A stretch of DNA of 64,000 nucleotides from contig JAHRBC010000004.1 of NCBI GenBank assembly GCA_022702545.1, forward strand, positions 3,906,001 to 3,970,000. Direction: 5' to 3'. The translations under genes and the position numbers were made by a program. Origin of the DNA: Phycomyces nitens. Lineage: Eukaryota; Mucoromycota; Mucoromycetes; Mucorales; Phycomycetaceae. The notes beneath the pieces are model-generated. The model did no database searches and was not told where the DNA came from. It was given only the letters and a program-made list of their open reading frames with translations. Each line of letters starts with the position of its first letter. Positions within the stretch are counted from its first letter, which is position 1. Shown one piece after another: positions 12,501 to 24,015 of the stretch.

Positions 12501-13826
12501 AACCATTAAAAAAAAAGAAACGCGACATGCTTTAAATACAAGAGTTCTACTGTCAATTAAATTGTAGTCGGACTAGAGGAAATGGCAACTTTGGTGAAAC
12601 AAAGATGTAGTTGTATAGGTCTTCTTTTTTTCTTTTTAGCCATGTTCTTGACTTTATAATATTATATATATATATCCCTCCTTTATATCATTCTTGAAAC
12701 CACTAGACTTTTTAGCAAGATAATTCAAAGAACTCTGTCTTTTCTTTTTTGTACAAGAGAAGAATCCTAGGCATTTTTCATGCTAAACTGGACTATATTT
12801 TTTTTCTGTTTGCTTGTTTGGCATTGAATGTGCACTAGATACCAGAGTATCCATACCTGCCCTTTACACCATCATAATTATTCGAGGTTTGACCATGATT
12901 TGACCATGATTTGACTGGGCCAGCATACTAGGTCCATTCTCTCTCTCTCTCTCTCTCTTTGGTGAATTAACGGCTGTCCAAGAAAGTGCTGGTTTATTTC
13001 ACTATTAATCTTGCTTCTCTTGCTCTCTGTCAGTTCAATTGACCCTCATCATCGATAGGCATTCCCAATGGCTTTGTCTCTAAAATGTAGCCTCGAAGCA
13101 CCCCCCTTCTTTTTTTTGGCTTTTGGGTTAAAAGGGGTTAAACAATGTTGGCCACTATATTAATCCTGTATTATCATTTTATTTATATTGGCAACTAATT
13201 AACTGGAAACAAGATATTTAATTTGTGTTTTGCAACCTTGGACTACAATGTTCTATAAAGTACCAAGTTGGCCTTGCAAGCCAAAAGAGAGAGAAAGAAA
13301 TACTATCCGTGTCATAATGTCTTGTAGTTTTCAAGAGTCAATCACTAGATCAAGGTTTCTATTTAATCAACAGGCACCTCTTGACCATGGACATTTAGTT
13401 CTGGGCATGTTAGGAGCAGAAATCTCGACATTTTTATATAGTAATACATACCATCATAATCTTTCAGAATCCAGAATATATATATATATATATATATATG
13501 TAATCTGGAAACTAATCCGGCTAGTTGAAAACAAGGCACTCTATTCTATAAGCTAGTCCAAGTCTTGTACAAAGAGGATGCCTATATTATCACGACACCA
13601 ATGCTTTTAATATGATAATAGAGTTGGCTTGCAATGTGATTATATAAATATATATGTAGGTATAAATGGCCTCCTTTGTCACCTGCCATATATGTACATT
13701 GCACCAAAAGAGGATTAAAAAGGGACTGTTTTAGCACTGGCCCATATATTTTTTTTATATTATTTCCTCATCTTGTCTCTCATTTAGAATATATACATAC
13801 ATACATATATATTTATCACTTTCAAT
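12501..13826. other. Intergenic region with microsatellites
   Basis: No gene supported. It contains a direct repeat of GACCATGATTT (about 12892-12915), a CT tract at about 12941-12958, and a TA tract at about 13476-13499. The last part is the GPN2 promoter. Confidence 0.6.
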
Positions 13827-14758
13827 ATGCCATTTGGACAAGTACGTCTTTCTTTTTTTTCATTTCTTCTTTTTCAATTAGCCAGATTCTCCAAAGTGGA
13901 TCCCATCCCTACAATTCTACCCATTCCTTGCTCAATCCAACACAATAAAAACCAATGCATAAACCCCAACAATCCAAAATAAAAATATATAATGTGTGTG
14001 TATGTGTCTGTTTGCCTAGATTATCGTAGGCCCTCCAGGCTCAGGAAAGACGACTTATTGCTGGGGCGCCTACCAATACCTGACAGCAATGGGCAGGTGC
14101 GTCCTATAGATATTGCCAACTTAAAAGTAATTCCCATTGTCATTTTAGAAAGGTCTCGATTGTCAATCTCGATCCTGCCAATGACCATATTCCTTATCCA
14201 TGCGCAGTCAATATCGCCGACCTGATTACATTGGAAGACACAATGAAAGATCTCGAGTTGGGGCCCAATGGAGGAATCATGTTTTGTCTCGAGTATCTCT
14301 TGAAGAATCTCGATTGGCTTGTGGAGAAACTAAAGCCGATCAAAGGTATACAAAATGTTGATTACCAATACTTTTTTTTTATTTTTTATTTTTTTGCTAA
14401 TACTTGGAATCTCCAAGACCACTATATCCTATTTGATTTTCCTGGCCAGGTAGAGCTATTCACCCACCACACGGCCGTCAAGGACATATTGGCCAAACTG
14501 GAAAAGATGGACTATAGAGTAAGGCTTTAAAGACAATGAATGGGCGTGTTGACAGTCTTAGCTAGTGGCCGTTCATATGGTGGATGCGCACTATTGCACA
14601 GATCCTGCAAAGTACATTTCGGTCTTGCTCTTGTCTCTAAAGACAATGGTGATGCTGGAGCTTCCTCATGTCAATGTCCTGTCAAAGGTTGACCTGATTG
14701 AATCCTATGGAAAACTACGTAAGACCATCCAATGGCTCTCTTGTACTAGCTAGCTAAT

Positions 14759-14792
<34 letters not shown>

Positions 14793-15155
14793 GTAGGATT
14801 CAACCTTGAATACTACACGGACGTCATGAACCTCTCGTACCTTTTGGAGTCTCTAAACGAGGATCCGTTTGGGTCAAAGTTCAAGGCACTCAACCGGGCC
14901 TTGTGTGATCTGATCGAGGACTTTTCGTTGGTTGGCTTCTATACCCTGTGTGTAGAAGACAAGGGATCGATGATGAAACTGCAGCAAGTGATTGACAAGG
15001 CAGGTGGATACGTGTTTGGCGGCCTGACAGAGGGAAATGAGTCTATTATGCTCACAGCCATGCAGGCTGGCTACCATGAAGACGTCAGAGATGTCCAGGA
15101 ACGGTGGATAGATCAGGCCTATGATCTGAACAATAGTCCAGATGATCGTTACTAG
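13827..15155 (+). CDS. GPN2: GPN-loop GTPase 2
   Basis: Six exons (13827-13841, 14020-14096, 14149-14345, 14418-14518, 14562-14718, 14797-15155). The first exon encodes only MPFGQ, and the P-loop GPPGSGKTT follows immediately in exon 2. The family-defining Gly-Pro-Asn loop is present ([12 protein letters not shown]), as are the G3 motif DFPGQVE and the G4-like SKVDL. GPN GTPases are homodimeric or heterodimeric factors needed for assembly and nuclear import of RNA polymerase II/III; this copy has the GPN2 C-terminal region. The polypyrimidine part of intron 5 is a TG microsatellite directly before the acceptor. The acceptors used at 14417 and 14561 were chosen to hold frame. Confidence 0.92.
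14763..14790 (+). repeat. (TG)14 microsatellite inside GPN2 intron 5
   Basis: A pure TG run ends six bases before the TTGTAG acceptor. It replaces the usual pyrimidine tract, so length variation could affect splicing of the last exon. Confidence 0.9.
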
Positions 15156-15327
15156 TTCAAAATGGCTGAGCATCATATCTTGCAATAAATAATTCTATTT
15201 TCTGATTTGATCCTATTGTCGTACCAACTTCCTTTTTCATACCAATGGCCGTGTCATCGGATGGTAACAAAAACAAGATACCCACAGACTCTTTTCTTTT
15301 CTTTATTCCTTTTTTCCCCCCCTCAAG

Positions 15328-17203
15328 ATGCTCAAAGACTTGCAATATTCACTCAGTCGCCTAACCACGGATGTCAGGACCCAAATGGCCCGAAGCAATC
15401 CTCTCCAGAGACAGGACACAAAGGCCCTCTCAATGTGGATCTACAAAGAGCGTACCGATCTCTCAGCCATGCGTTCATTAGCCTATCAACATTCAGAGAC
15501 CAACCGCATGCTGATGGAGTGGGCTACCGAGGAAAGGCAAGAGGCAGGCCCCGATAGCCAGGATCTCGAGGTAGGCATAGAGGATCACAAGTATTTCGTA
15601 TTGACATGATATGATAATAATAATATTGATTATGATCATATAGGATATCGTGAGTAAGCTGTGCAAGTTGCTGGAAAAGCAGGTTGAACTCGAAAATCAG
15701 TATGCCGGTAAGCTCAAGATGGTTTGTTTCCAAGAAGACTAAAGATCCCCGGTTCTAGGAAAATACCGTCAATATCGCCACGCAATAAAGGCAATCAGAG
15801 AAAGAGAGGAACAGCTGTCTGAAATGCGTGAAAAAAAGAAGACGCTCCAGGCACGCATCACCCACCTTGCCAAGACTAACCCAAAGTCTCCCAAGAAGAT
15901 TGAATTTCAAAAAGAACTTGATGCCCTGCAAAAAGACACTCTGGAAACCGAGATGGAGATGGGTGATTTTAAACGATTTGCACTTCGCGAAGCATTCTAT
16001 CTGCGGTTCAATGCGATGAATGAATTTGCTGAAAAGTCAGCAATATTGGCAGGATTTGGAAACTATCTAGTCGACCTCCTGGATATTGAACCAACCCCGG
16101 CTGGACAAGCCAACCGCAGGCCCTATGAGAATGAAGAGGTTGCAGAGACAATCGTACATGATGCACTGTTGGCCCTCGAGGCATGGAGTCCGGCCGAAGG
16201 AGAGCAGAGGGCGACATTTGCTATTCCGGGCATGGATACAGACACGATGAGCATGGATGATGCGAGCAGTGTGTACACTATGGATCAAGAGAGTGGCCAG
16301 CTAAAGTCAAAGAATCAGTACTTTTACCAGCCTGAATACAACACAAGCACGAGTTCGTTTGGACCTAGCTTACCGCCCAGAAGACCTTTCCAACCAAGCC
16401 ACCTCTATTCCTTGGCAAATCCAAGCCAGGACAGAATTCCCTATCCTCCGTATGACAACCCTCCGCCTGCCTATGCTGATGATGGCAGCCTATCTTCCAA
16501 CGCACCCGTATCGCTTGTAGACAGAGAGAGACCCTATGAAGACAAGCATCTGGTTGAGTCCGAGGGATTCGAGTCGCCCTTCCAGTCCCACAACACCTTG
16601 CCTAGCCATCTACAGGCCGGACCATCCACCGGTTCCCCCCTTCCGATGCACTCGCCATTGCCTGGGTCTATTGCTCAACCTTCTATGCCTCTGTCTTACC
16701 AGACTAACTACCAACAGCTTTTCCGACACGTATCGATGCGCCAACAGGGAGCCAGTCAACGGCCATACAATGAGTTCCAGCAACAGTTCGCGGGACCAGG
16801 GGGACCCGGGCTGGGTTACCGACAGCGCATTGATGCCGGAGGATTCAGGATTCCGCCACCACTAGAGCCTGTGCTCTCGGCCGAAGAAGAAAAGCAGCAG
16901 TTGAGTGAGCGTTATGCGGCAGAAGAAGAGGCCTACCAAAGAAAACAAATGGAAGATATGGAGTTGATTGATAAACAGCCCCCCAAAGTACCCGACCATC
17001 ATCAGGACAGCAGCCCAGAGAGTGATGACATTGAACCCAAGAGACCAGATAGTGATGCCATTGAACCCAAGAGCCCAAAGAGTGATGATGATATTGAACC
17101 CAAGAGCCCAGTTTCCTCTGACCAGACAACAGATGGATTGACTGAATCTCCAAAGGAACCAGAGAATGAGACTATAATACATAAACCTCATCAAGACGAC
17201 TAA
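15328..17203 (+). CDS. Eisosome core component, PIL1/LSP1 family
   Basis: Three exons (15328-15570, 15644-15707, 15759-17203) join to 583 residues. The first about 250 residues match Pil1/Lsp1: SRLTTDVRTQMARSNPLQ, ALSMWIYKERTDLS, MRSLAYQHSETN, VELENQYAGKYRQYR and EKSAILAGFGNYLVDLLD. This F-BAR-like helical domain forms filaments that shape plasma-membrane furrows (eisosomes). Yeast Pil1 is about 340 residues. Here a disordered tail of roughly 330 residues follows, rich in Pro, Ser and Gln, and ends in imperfect repeats around SDDIEPKSP (17021-17112). The repeats give several Ser-Pro sites that could be phosphorylated; that is inference. The start at 15328 is the first ATG before the conserved block. 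Confidence 0.93.
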
Positions 17204-17546
17204 GGGGGACCATCATTTGTGTAAATATGTATGTGTAGGAATAAAATGTGAATTTTTGGATTTATTATTCATTTTTGGCATTGGTATCTACAAGTTACTG
17301 ACAAATAGGAGAGACTATATAGTCTTTTTTTTTTCTTTTTTTTGAAGAGGGAAAATATTTTGTGTACAATATGAATGCTTGTGCGTGTGTGGTATATATG
17401 TATTATTATTTTTTGAAAAAAGGGCTTTTTGTAATGTATATACAATGTGTGAAGGGGTTGGGAAATGATATGAAGTGAAGTGCTGCTCGTTTTCTCAATT
17501 GTTTTTGTTGTCGTTGTTGTTTTTGGTTTGAGTGTGTGTGTGTTCT
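17204..17546. other. Convergent 3' intergenic region
   Basis: Probable 3' UTRs of the PIL1-family gene and of the small ORF on the other strand. It is T-rich with no open frame of interest. Confidence 0.5.
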
Positions 17547-17804
17547 TTAGTGTAGGTTGACTACGATGTGCATGAACTCATGGTGATGTGTGGCAAAGTG
17601 AAGATTGATCCATTTGTGTACAAATGCACCGTATATACGGACAAGAAGACGTTCTGAACAAATAGGACAGGGTCGATAGGTATATTTTGAAGCTGGCCCT
17701 TCGTGGGGCTTTGCCAGAGGAGCGGCCAATAATTTTGTACTGTGCTGATGAAAGTTGTAGTGGTGAACAAAAGATGGCTGTGTGATCATGGTAGAGCTGA
17801 GCAT
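17547..17804 (-). CDS. Small hypothetical protein with CPIC and His-rich C-terminus
   Basis: A single-exon frame of 85 residues from ATG 17804 to TAA 17547. It contains a CPIC pair (RPCPICSERLL) followed by histidines in HKWINLHFATHHHEFMH. The spacing could bind zinc as a short C2-Hn finger. I do not recognise the family. An AT-rich TATA-like tract lies just upstream (17812-17830). Codon usage resembles neighbouring genes, but the frame is short, and chance or a fragment of a larger gene cannot be excluded. Confidence 0.4.
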   Translation of the reverse strand: MLSSTMITQPSFVHHYNFHQHSTKLLAAPLAKPHEGPASKYTYRPCPICSERLLVRIYGAFVHKWINLHFATHHHEFMHIVVNLH

Positions 17805-19546
17805 AATACAATATAATATAATATAAAAGGGATGCTGGTAAATGTACAAATGTCTAGTCGATATTTTTTGATGGTCTTGGTATTATATACACAATTCAAC
17901 TAAAAAATCAGGCTGGTTTATATAGATTTCTTGTAAAAAATAAAATAGAATAAAATAAATAAATTATAATCTGGTACTAGCACTTATCATGGGAATGGGG
18001 AACTTGATTTTTCTTTTTCTTTTTTCTTTTTGGTCCACAAACAAGATACACACGGGGCTCATTGCCTCTTGGAATCCGTGTATATCTATCAACATATATC
18101 TGTCTCTGTCTTTATGTCTCTCTTGGTTTATTTCTCTCTCTCACACTCTCAATATATAAGCTTTTTTGTTGTTTAATAATAGTAATAATGGGCAAGAGTA
18201 CCAATATTAATTTACGGTCTGCTTGGGCCATGATGTTTTGTCCAGGATGTTACAAGAGTCGGGTCAACATGAGAATAGTAATGTGTACGACTTAATAAAA
18301 TATACTTGTGCAGCGAACGGTGACCCTTTGGAATGGGGAGCACTTGTGATCTCGTCCTCTTTCGTACTTGTCTCACCGTCCAAATATATCGATACATAAA
18401 TGATCCATAATTGTATGAAAAATAAGATTTCAGGAAATGATCTTTAAAAGGTACACCAACTTTATCTGTTTCAATATTTTTGGTTTATATGAAATAGTGC
18501 CAGCAAGTCAAAGAAGATGTACATTTAAATATCTCAAACAGAATATACACCTCTAGTCATGCTAATAATACTAATAACAATAATAGCAATCATTATTATT
18601 ATTGTTATTATTATCATAATATCTATATGTTATTTTTTCTTCTTCTTCTTCTCTTTATTTGAAACGTCTAGCAACAGCCACCGGTCACCGCAAGTAACAC
18701 AATTTTTTTTTAGCAAGAAAATAAAAATCAGATGATATTTTATACATATATATCTTCATTTAATTACACTAGTATTTTAAAGAGGTATATATATTGCCTT
18801 TTTTTTTTATCATTTATTTATAAAGAGTATGTTTCAATTCCTGGATATTTTCAAAATAGACATTTGCTACCAAAAATACAGAAAAGAAAAAAGAAAAAAG
18901 AAAAAAAGGATTGGTTGCCATGGATTTGTTGGATGATTTTTGGAAATAATAAGAGTGCAAGGTCCACTACTTGAAAGAGATGTTGTATCAAATAATATTG
19001 AATTGTATGTGCTTGTGCATTGCCTTAATGAATACACCAATGTATATTTGTGTGTAAATAGCAAAAGTTTTCTTATTATTTTATGGTGTTGTAATTATTC
19101 AATACACGTTTGAGGTACAACAAGATAAAGATAAAGATAGAGAGAGAGAGAGAGATGGTTTTTTTTTATTAATACGTGTTTCCTTGGACCCAGGGGTGAT
19201 TTGGAAATCAAGATCGACCTGTACTGGGTACCAAGGACCTCTTTAGAAACAAGAATATATAAAAAAAAACTGGTAATTTTTACAAGGTCCAACAATCATC
19301 CTATTTGTATAGAGTGACAATTTTCTTCATTTCTAATTTATCAGACCATCAAAAAAAAAGGCCTTTTTTTTATTTATTTATTCTGATTACAATACCAATT
19401 GAAACAAAATATTCTTCATCTTGTTTCAAATCACAATATAGAGTATGTTGAATATATATATCTTTAAATATTGTATATTTTGATTGCTAAGCCTAGAATG
19501 TCTATATGTCTTCCGTACTTCTGGGTTTTCTATAGGTTACCGAATC
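17805..19546. other. Intergenic region, AT-rich
   Basis: No gene supported. There are CT/TC-rich and GA-rich tracts (18660-18672, 19137-19156) and many ATA/AAT runs. Confidence 0.55.
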
Positions 19547-20230
19547 TCATGGAACAAATGTGCCCATCGATCCATGACGCCAAATAAACAATTCTGTTCC
19601 GAGCATATTGGTATGCACCAGCGCCAAATAACAAGGGCCTGATGGACTTTCCTGTAAAAAAGAAAAAAGAAAATCAGTTGAATTTGACTAGGAATAAAGA
19701 CTTATTTTCTCACCAGATGATTTCTGCAAGACAGCTTATATAGAATATAGTGAATGGTTGCTTGGAGGAGTCGAGGGTACGATCCTTTATTTATAATGTC
19801 CTTCATTTCTACAGCTTGCCAGGACATGTCGCTTGCATCTTGGCTGTATATTATAATTGAGCGCTTGAGAATGATTGATGAATAATTAATAAAACAGAAT
19901 ATAATGGCAGCTTATCCGCCTTGAAATATTTTTTGAATGAGATCTTGAAAATATCTTTAATGAATCAATAAATCAATGTATCGGTATTCGCTAAACCCTC
20001 CATAGATAATCTTGTCAAGACTGATACATTTACCTTGATGAAATGGCCATATTCTGTCATGACTGCTAGTATTGATAGAGATAACGCGTCTTTTATGGCA
20101 ATTGTTTGGCATCAATAGATCAATTTCTAGAACCAACTCTAAACATACAGGATCAGTGCGCCAAAATTGATCTTTACGGGATAACGGACACAGGCCATCT
20201 GGAACGCAATCAGCCAAGATACCCAATAGC
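19547..20230 (-). CDS. 3' exons of an unrecognised gene (5' part unresolved)
   Basis: Three exons are mutually phase-consistent: 20230-20034, 19910-19714 and 19651-19547, with GTAAAT and GTGAGA donors. They encode about 166 residues: LLGILADCVPDGLCPLSRKD, an internal Ile-rich segment (AAIIFCFINYSSIILKRSII), then MSWQAVEMKDIINKGSYPRL and a C-terminus ELFIWRHGSMGTFVP before TGA. The reading frame upstream of 20230 is closed, so an earlier exon with phase 2 is required. The family is not recognised. It may be the end of the decayed membrane-protein gene at 20820-21346, or a separate fragment. Confidence 0.4.
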
Positions 20231-20819
20231 CTTTATGAAGATCCGCGCCAAGACCATTTCTGAACATGCTTTCAAATCCATTGATCTCTCTTCGAGTTCT
20301 GTCCTTGATCGATCAAAAAACCCACATCTCTCAAGGGTCATTATTCTGTCTTTCTTTTCTTGCTAATAATCTGATCGATCCAACCACCCTCCCCCCTCTT
20401 CTTCTTATTATTATTATTTTTGCAAGGGCAGAATATTAAAGGGTTTCAAACCTTTTTTTTTTTTGTTTTTCCAAGGCTAGCAACGGCTGTATTGATCCGT
20501 CAAGATTCCTAACCAGGTTTATGCTCTTGGTCCCACGCCGAGTGCTTAATATAAATATATATATATAATGGGCTAGATTGGCGCTAAGCCTTATAGACTC
20601 TTTAAATATGTATCTCTATCAATGCGTCATTGATTAACCAAGATTCATAATATTTGTCTCTCAGGCACTGCAATTTCGCATGGCTTGGAATATCATATAT
20701 TCATATATATAAATATTCATATATAAATATAATTATAATTGTAAATTACCATTTGTTTCCACAATAATCTTTATTGGCAAGAATGCTGTTATACGCATAT
20801 CTGTACTCTGTGTGACAAT

Positions 20820-21346
20820 CTATAGGCACAGATGGTGGAGGACAACAATGTGTCTATCTTTGCGAATAATACAGGAAATCGAGTCTATTGTCATGGGGCA
20901 ATGATACCCATGATTGTGGGTTGATCGTGAGTACCAGATTCTCCTGAAAGTAAGGGACTTTCTTTTTCTTTTTCTTATTACAAAAAGGTTGGTAGAACAG
21001 AAATGAATAGAGGGATACACAGAAACCATATAGAATCGTATCAATATATGGTTATCATCAAAGGTCCATCTGAACCACCGTCTTTTATTTTATTTTTTTA
21101 CCCCATGCCAGCTGCACAGGACAGAAAGACAAGCAATCTCTTGACCGCAATAATCCTCGGAACCCATCCTTGGAACCCCATGAATAACATTATAGGCCCA
21201 TATATGGAAATCATGGTTGAGTACATTCATAAAAAAGAGTCCAATGACTTTGGCCGGTGCGCAATTGATAGCACAATAGTTGGTGCTGATAACAGACTGG
21301 TCATGGCCATGGACATGGGGTTGCAAGAGATCATGTCTATTCTCAT
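20820..21346 (-). pseudogene. Coding-like membrane-protein fragment with in-frame stops
   Basis: From ATG 21346 the - strand reads MRIDMISCNP, then MTSLLSAPTIVLSIAHRPKS. It meets a TGA and continues in the same frame with MISIYGPIMLFMGFQGW and VKRLLVFLSCAAGM. A further segment down to 20820 reads WFLCIPLFISVLPTFLRIW after another TGA. The hydrophobic segments suggest a polytopic membrane protein. Both stops could derive from TGG (Trp). Exon joins could not be made consistent, so decay is inferred. Confidence 0.3.
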
Positions 21347-21647
21347 TTGAATACATTTTGTTTTAATAATCGAAAATCCAATCGACAATGTTTCAATATA
21401 TAATCATCATCATAATCATCATCGACATCATCATCATCGTTATTATTATTATTATTAAAAAAAATAACAAAATGAATATTTGTACCGATCTTTTTGTACT
21501 TTTGGGCTCCTCAAGGGATCATAAGCCCTTTTTGGCTGAATATTTCTAGAGGGTCAAATTATAATACTCATCGATATACCTAATTGTATAAATAAATGCT
21601 ATACAGGAGAAAAAAGCAGAAGAAAAAAAAAAAGTCGATTCGATTGT

Positions 21648-21990
21648 TTATACAGCTTCATAAAGGGTCTCAGCAAACGGACAACCTGTGCGATCGAAGC
21701 CACAAACATCATAATGTTTAATAGGAAATTACCAATTGACAAAATCATAAAGATTGCCATTGAAGATCGGAAACAAGAACAGGTATGATTCCAGAGTAAA
21801 GATACTCACACTTGGACCAACTCTGATCCCCCAGACCCCCCACACATGGATCTGTCTTTTTGGCTCAACAGCATGTTTAGCCACCTTGGCCATGTTCTTG
21901 TCGACCGGATTGTCCTTCCGGTCGATTGATAATCTCAAGACTAGGGAGAGCTTGACTCGTACGATCCCAACATTTTACTGATATCTAGGA
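21648..21990 (-). other. Coding-like segments, unresolved
   Basis: The - strand is open from about 21990 through VKLSLVLRLSIDRKDNP and QIHVWGVWGIRVGPS to a possible GTGAGT donor. In the same frame after a stop it reads HYDVCGFDRTGCPFAETLY, ending at TAA 21648. Neighbouring frames also carry hydrophobic open stretches. It may be part of the decayed gene at 19.5-21.3 kb. No family assigned. Confidence 0.25.
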
Positions 21991-22426
21991 TTTCTGTACA
22001 TACTACGCAAGGGCTGTCCCTGCAATTGTCCATAAATATTGTTATTAATATCCTGTAGAGTTGCCACACACCCACACACCCACACACACCCACACATTTA
22101 TACTTAGTTATTTAGTTATTTAAAAGCATAATATGGCCACCATGTATCTCAGAATATTAAGAAATATACAGTTACGTATTTATTTGTGGTTTATACATAT
22201 CCATCAAGGACAGGCTACCCTTTTGAAAGGGTAGACGCAAGGGTAAAATAAGAATAAGAATAGTAATAATACAGCGCCAAATGTATGGAGGGGGAATAAG
22301 TAGGAGGGATATAAACAAAAAAAACAAAAAGAAACTAATATCTGTAGGGTTTAGATATGGTGGAAAGGACAGAAGATTGAGGTTTGGAGCCTGATCGGAT
22401 TATTTGCCCTTATGCTTAAAACCACT
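21991..22426. other. Intergenic region with CA-rich tract and hairpin
   Basis: A CACACCC-rich run lies at about 22062-22096. A near-perfect inverted repeat CTACCCTTTTGAAAGGGTAG lies near 22215-22234. No gene seen. Confidence 0.5.
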
Positions 22427-24015
22427 TTAAAATGGCTCTTCAGTCCGTGGCTTTTGGGCAACTGCACAGTGCCAGTTTATATAAGTGCGCGCCTGTTTCC
22501 ACTCGGCTGGCAAGTTGGAAATCGTGGCTGCGTACTTTTCAGGGCTGACATTGATAACTGCAGACAACCAGGGCTGAAGAGATTTGAGTGTAAAGATATA
22601 GTGGCTAGACACTGCTCTGGCAAATTCAGAGCAAGGCGGTGATGGGTCAGTTGTAGGATTGCGAGGGCTACTGGGCTGAGCATGTGGTTGTGTAGGAGAA
22701 CTTGAAGGGGAGGCATGGCTACTACCCCACCCAAGAGGAAGAGATTGGAATTCGCTCTCTACTCGTCTAAAGCCATTGACGGCCAGGATAGAAGGAAGAC
22801 GGCGACCAACATAAGGATCTTGTTGACGCAGAGAGAGACCATAGAGAACTATAAGAAAATATGAGTAAGGAATCGTTGATGGATAACCAAAGAACACTTA
22901 CGTTTGTCATTCATGGCACACTCGTTTCGAAGACTGCTCTGTGTTTCGATATCCTAATGATTTATGAGTACATTTTTTTTTGCAAACATTGTCTCTAATC
23001 AACTTACAGGTTCCATGAGTTCAACCCATCCTCCAGGCTTAAGGATTCGCAGATATTCCTTTACCAACGGGCTCCACATGTGGGCCTGCAGTCCAAGGTT
23101 CAGATCACGCTGGAAAATGTAGTCAATGCTGTTGTCAGGAAATGGCAAGGGTGTCTGTTGGCCAACATTGCATGTTCGGAAATGGCAATTCTTGGGTTTG
23201 ATATCCCGTGGAAAGGCATTGATGCAGTCGATTCCAATGAAACTCGAGTTTGGGAACTCTGTGCTCATTTCCATTGTCCATGTTCCTGGACCGCAGCCGA
23301 CATCCAAGACCACGCAGCCCTTTTCAAGCATGACTCGAGTAGGAGCCGAGAAATCACCACCAAACGCAGTGCGAAGAATGTAGTGCTGGGCCACCATACG
23401 ATCTTGCTCATCATTACCACGGGAAAGCACATCGGGCCATTCGACGGGATCGTATTTTGCACTCTTGTTGGGTGTAATTGACACAATCTGCTCAATTGGC
23501 AACGGAGGCTGCTCGACCAAAAAGGCCAGGGCACGCGCAGTGTTATTTGCGACAGAAGAAGCCCGAGATCGGCTGCGGCCAATTGAAGTCATTGAAGTAG
23601 ACTGGATCTGAGGAGTCGGGAGGCGTGATTTGGATCGAATGGTAGAAGAGGTTCGGGACTGGATAGATGAGTTTGTGGAAGAGGTTGGACGCTGGTTGAT
23701 CCACTTGTTGATCGATTCGTTGCTATAGGGTCTCTTGCGAAGACTGGTTGGTGATCTGACTGAAGATGTGGTTGAGATAGTAGACATGGTGGATTGGGTG
23801 ATGTGAGATGTGTTTTGGGATGGGACTTTGTGCTTGGTCCATTGATCTTGTGAAGGTTGTGAGGGTTGTGAGGGTTGGGTGTCTGACCAAGGCGAGAGGG
23901 TTGGTGATGTTTGGGTGAGGTAGCTTGTCTCGATTGAGACCTGGGTTGGTCTTTTGATGAGTTTCTTGAAGAAGGAGCAAGTGTCTTTCTGGGTGATTCC
24001 AAAGCTAAAGAGCAT
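22427..24015 (-). CDS. Class I SAM-dependent methyltransferase, fungal LaeA/UMTA-like
   Basis: Three exons (24015-23008, 22953-22902, 22848-22427) join to 493 residues. The first about 190 residues are Ser/Thr-rich and disordered. The methyltransferase core follows: motif I VVLDVGCGPGTWTMEMS, an acidic loop FIGIDCINAFP, then FPDNSIDYIFQRDLNLGL and the motif III-like YLRILKPGGWVELMEP. This matches the large family of fungal methyltransferases related to LaeA. Substrates are rarely known in this family and cannot be inferred here. The C-terminal exon has a low-complexity proline/serine insert, then a helical end. ATG 24015 is the first ATG of the open frame. Confidence 0.85.
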
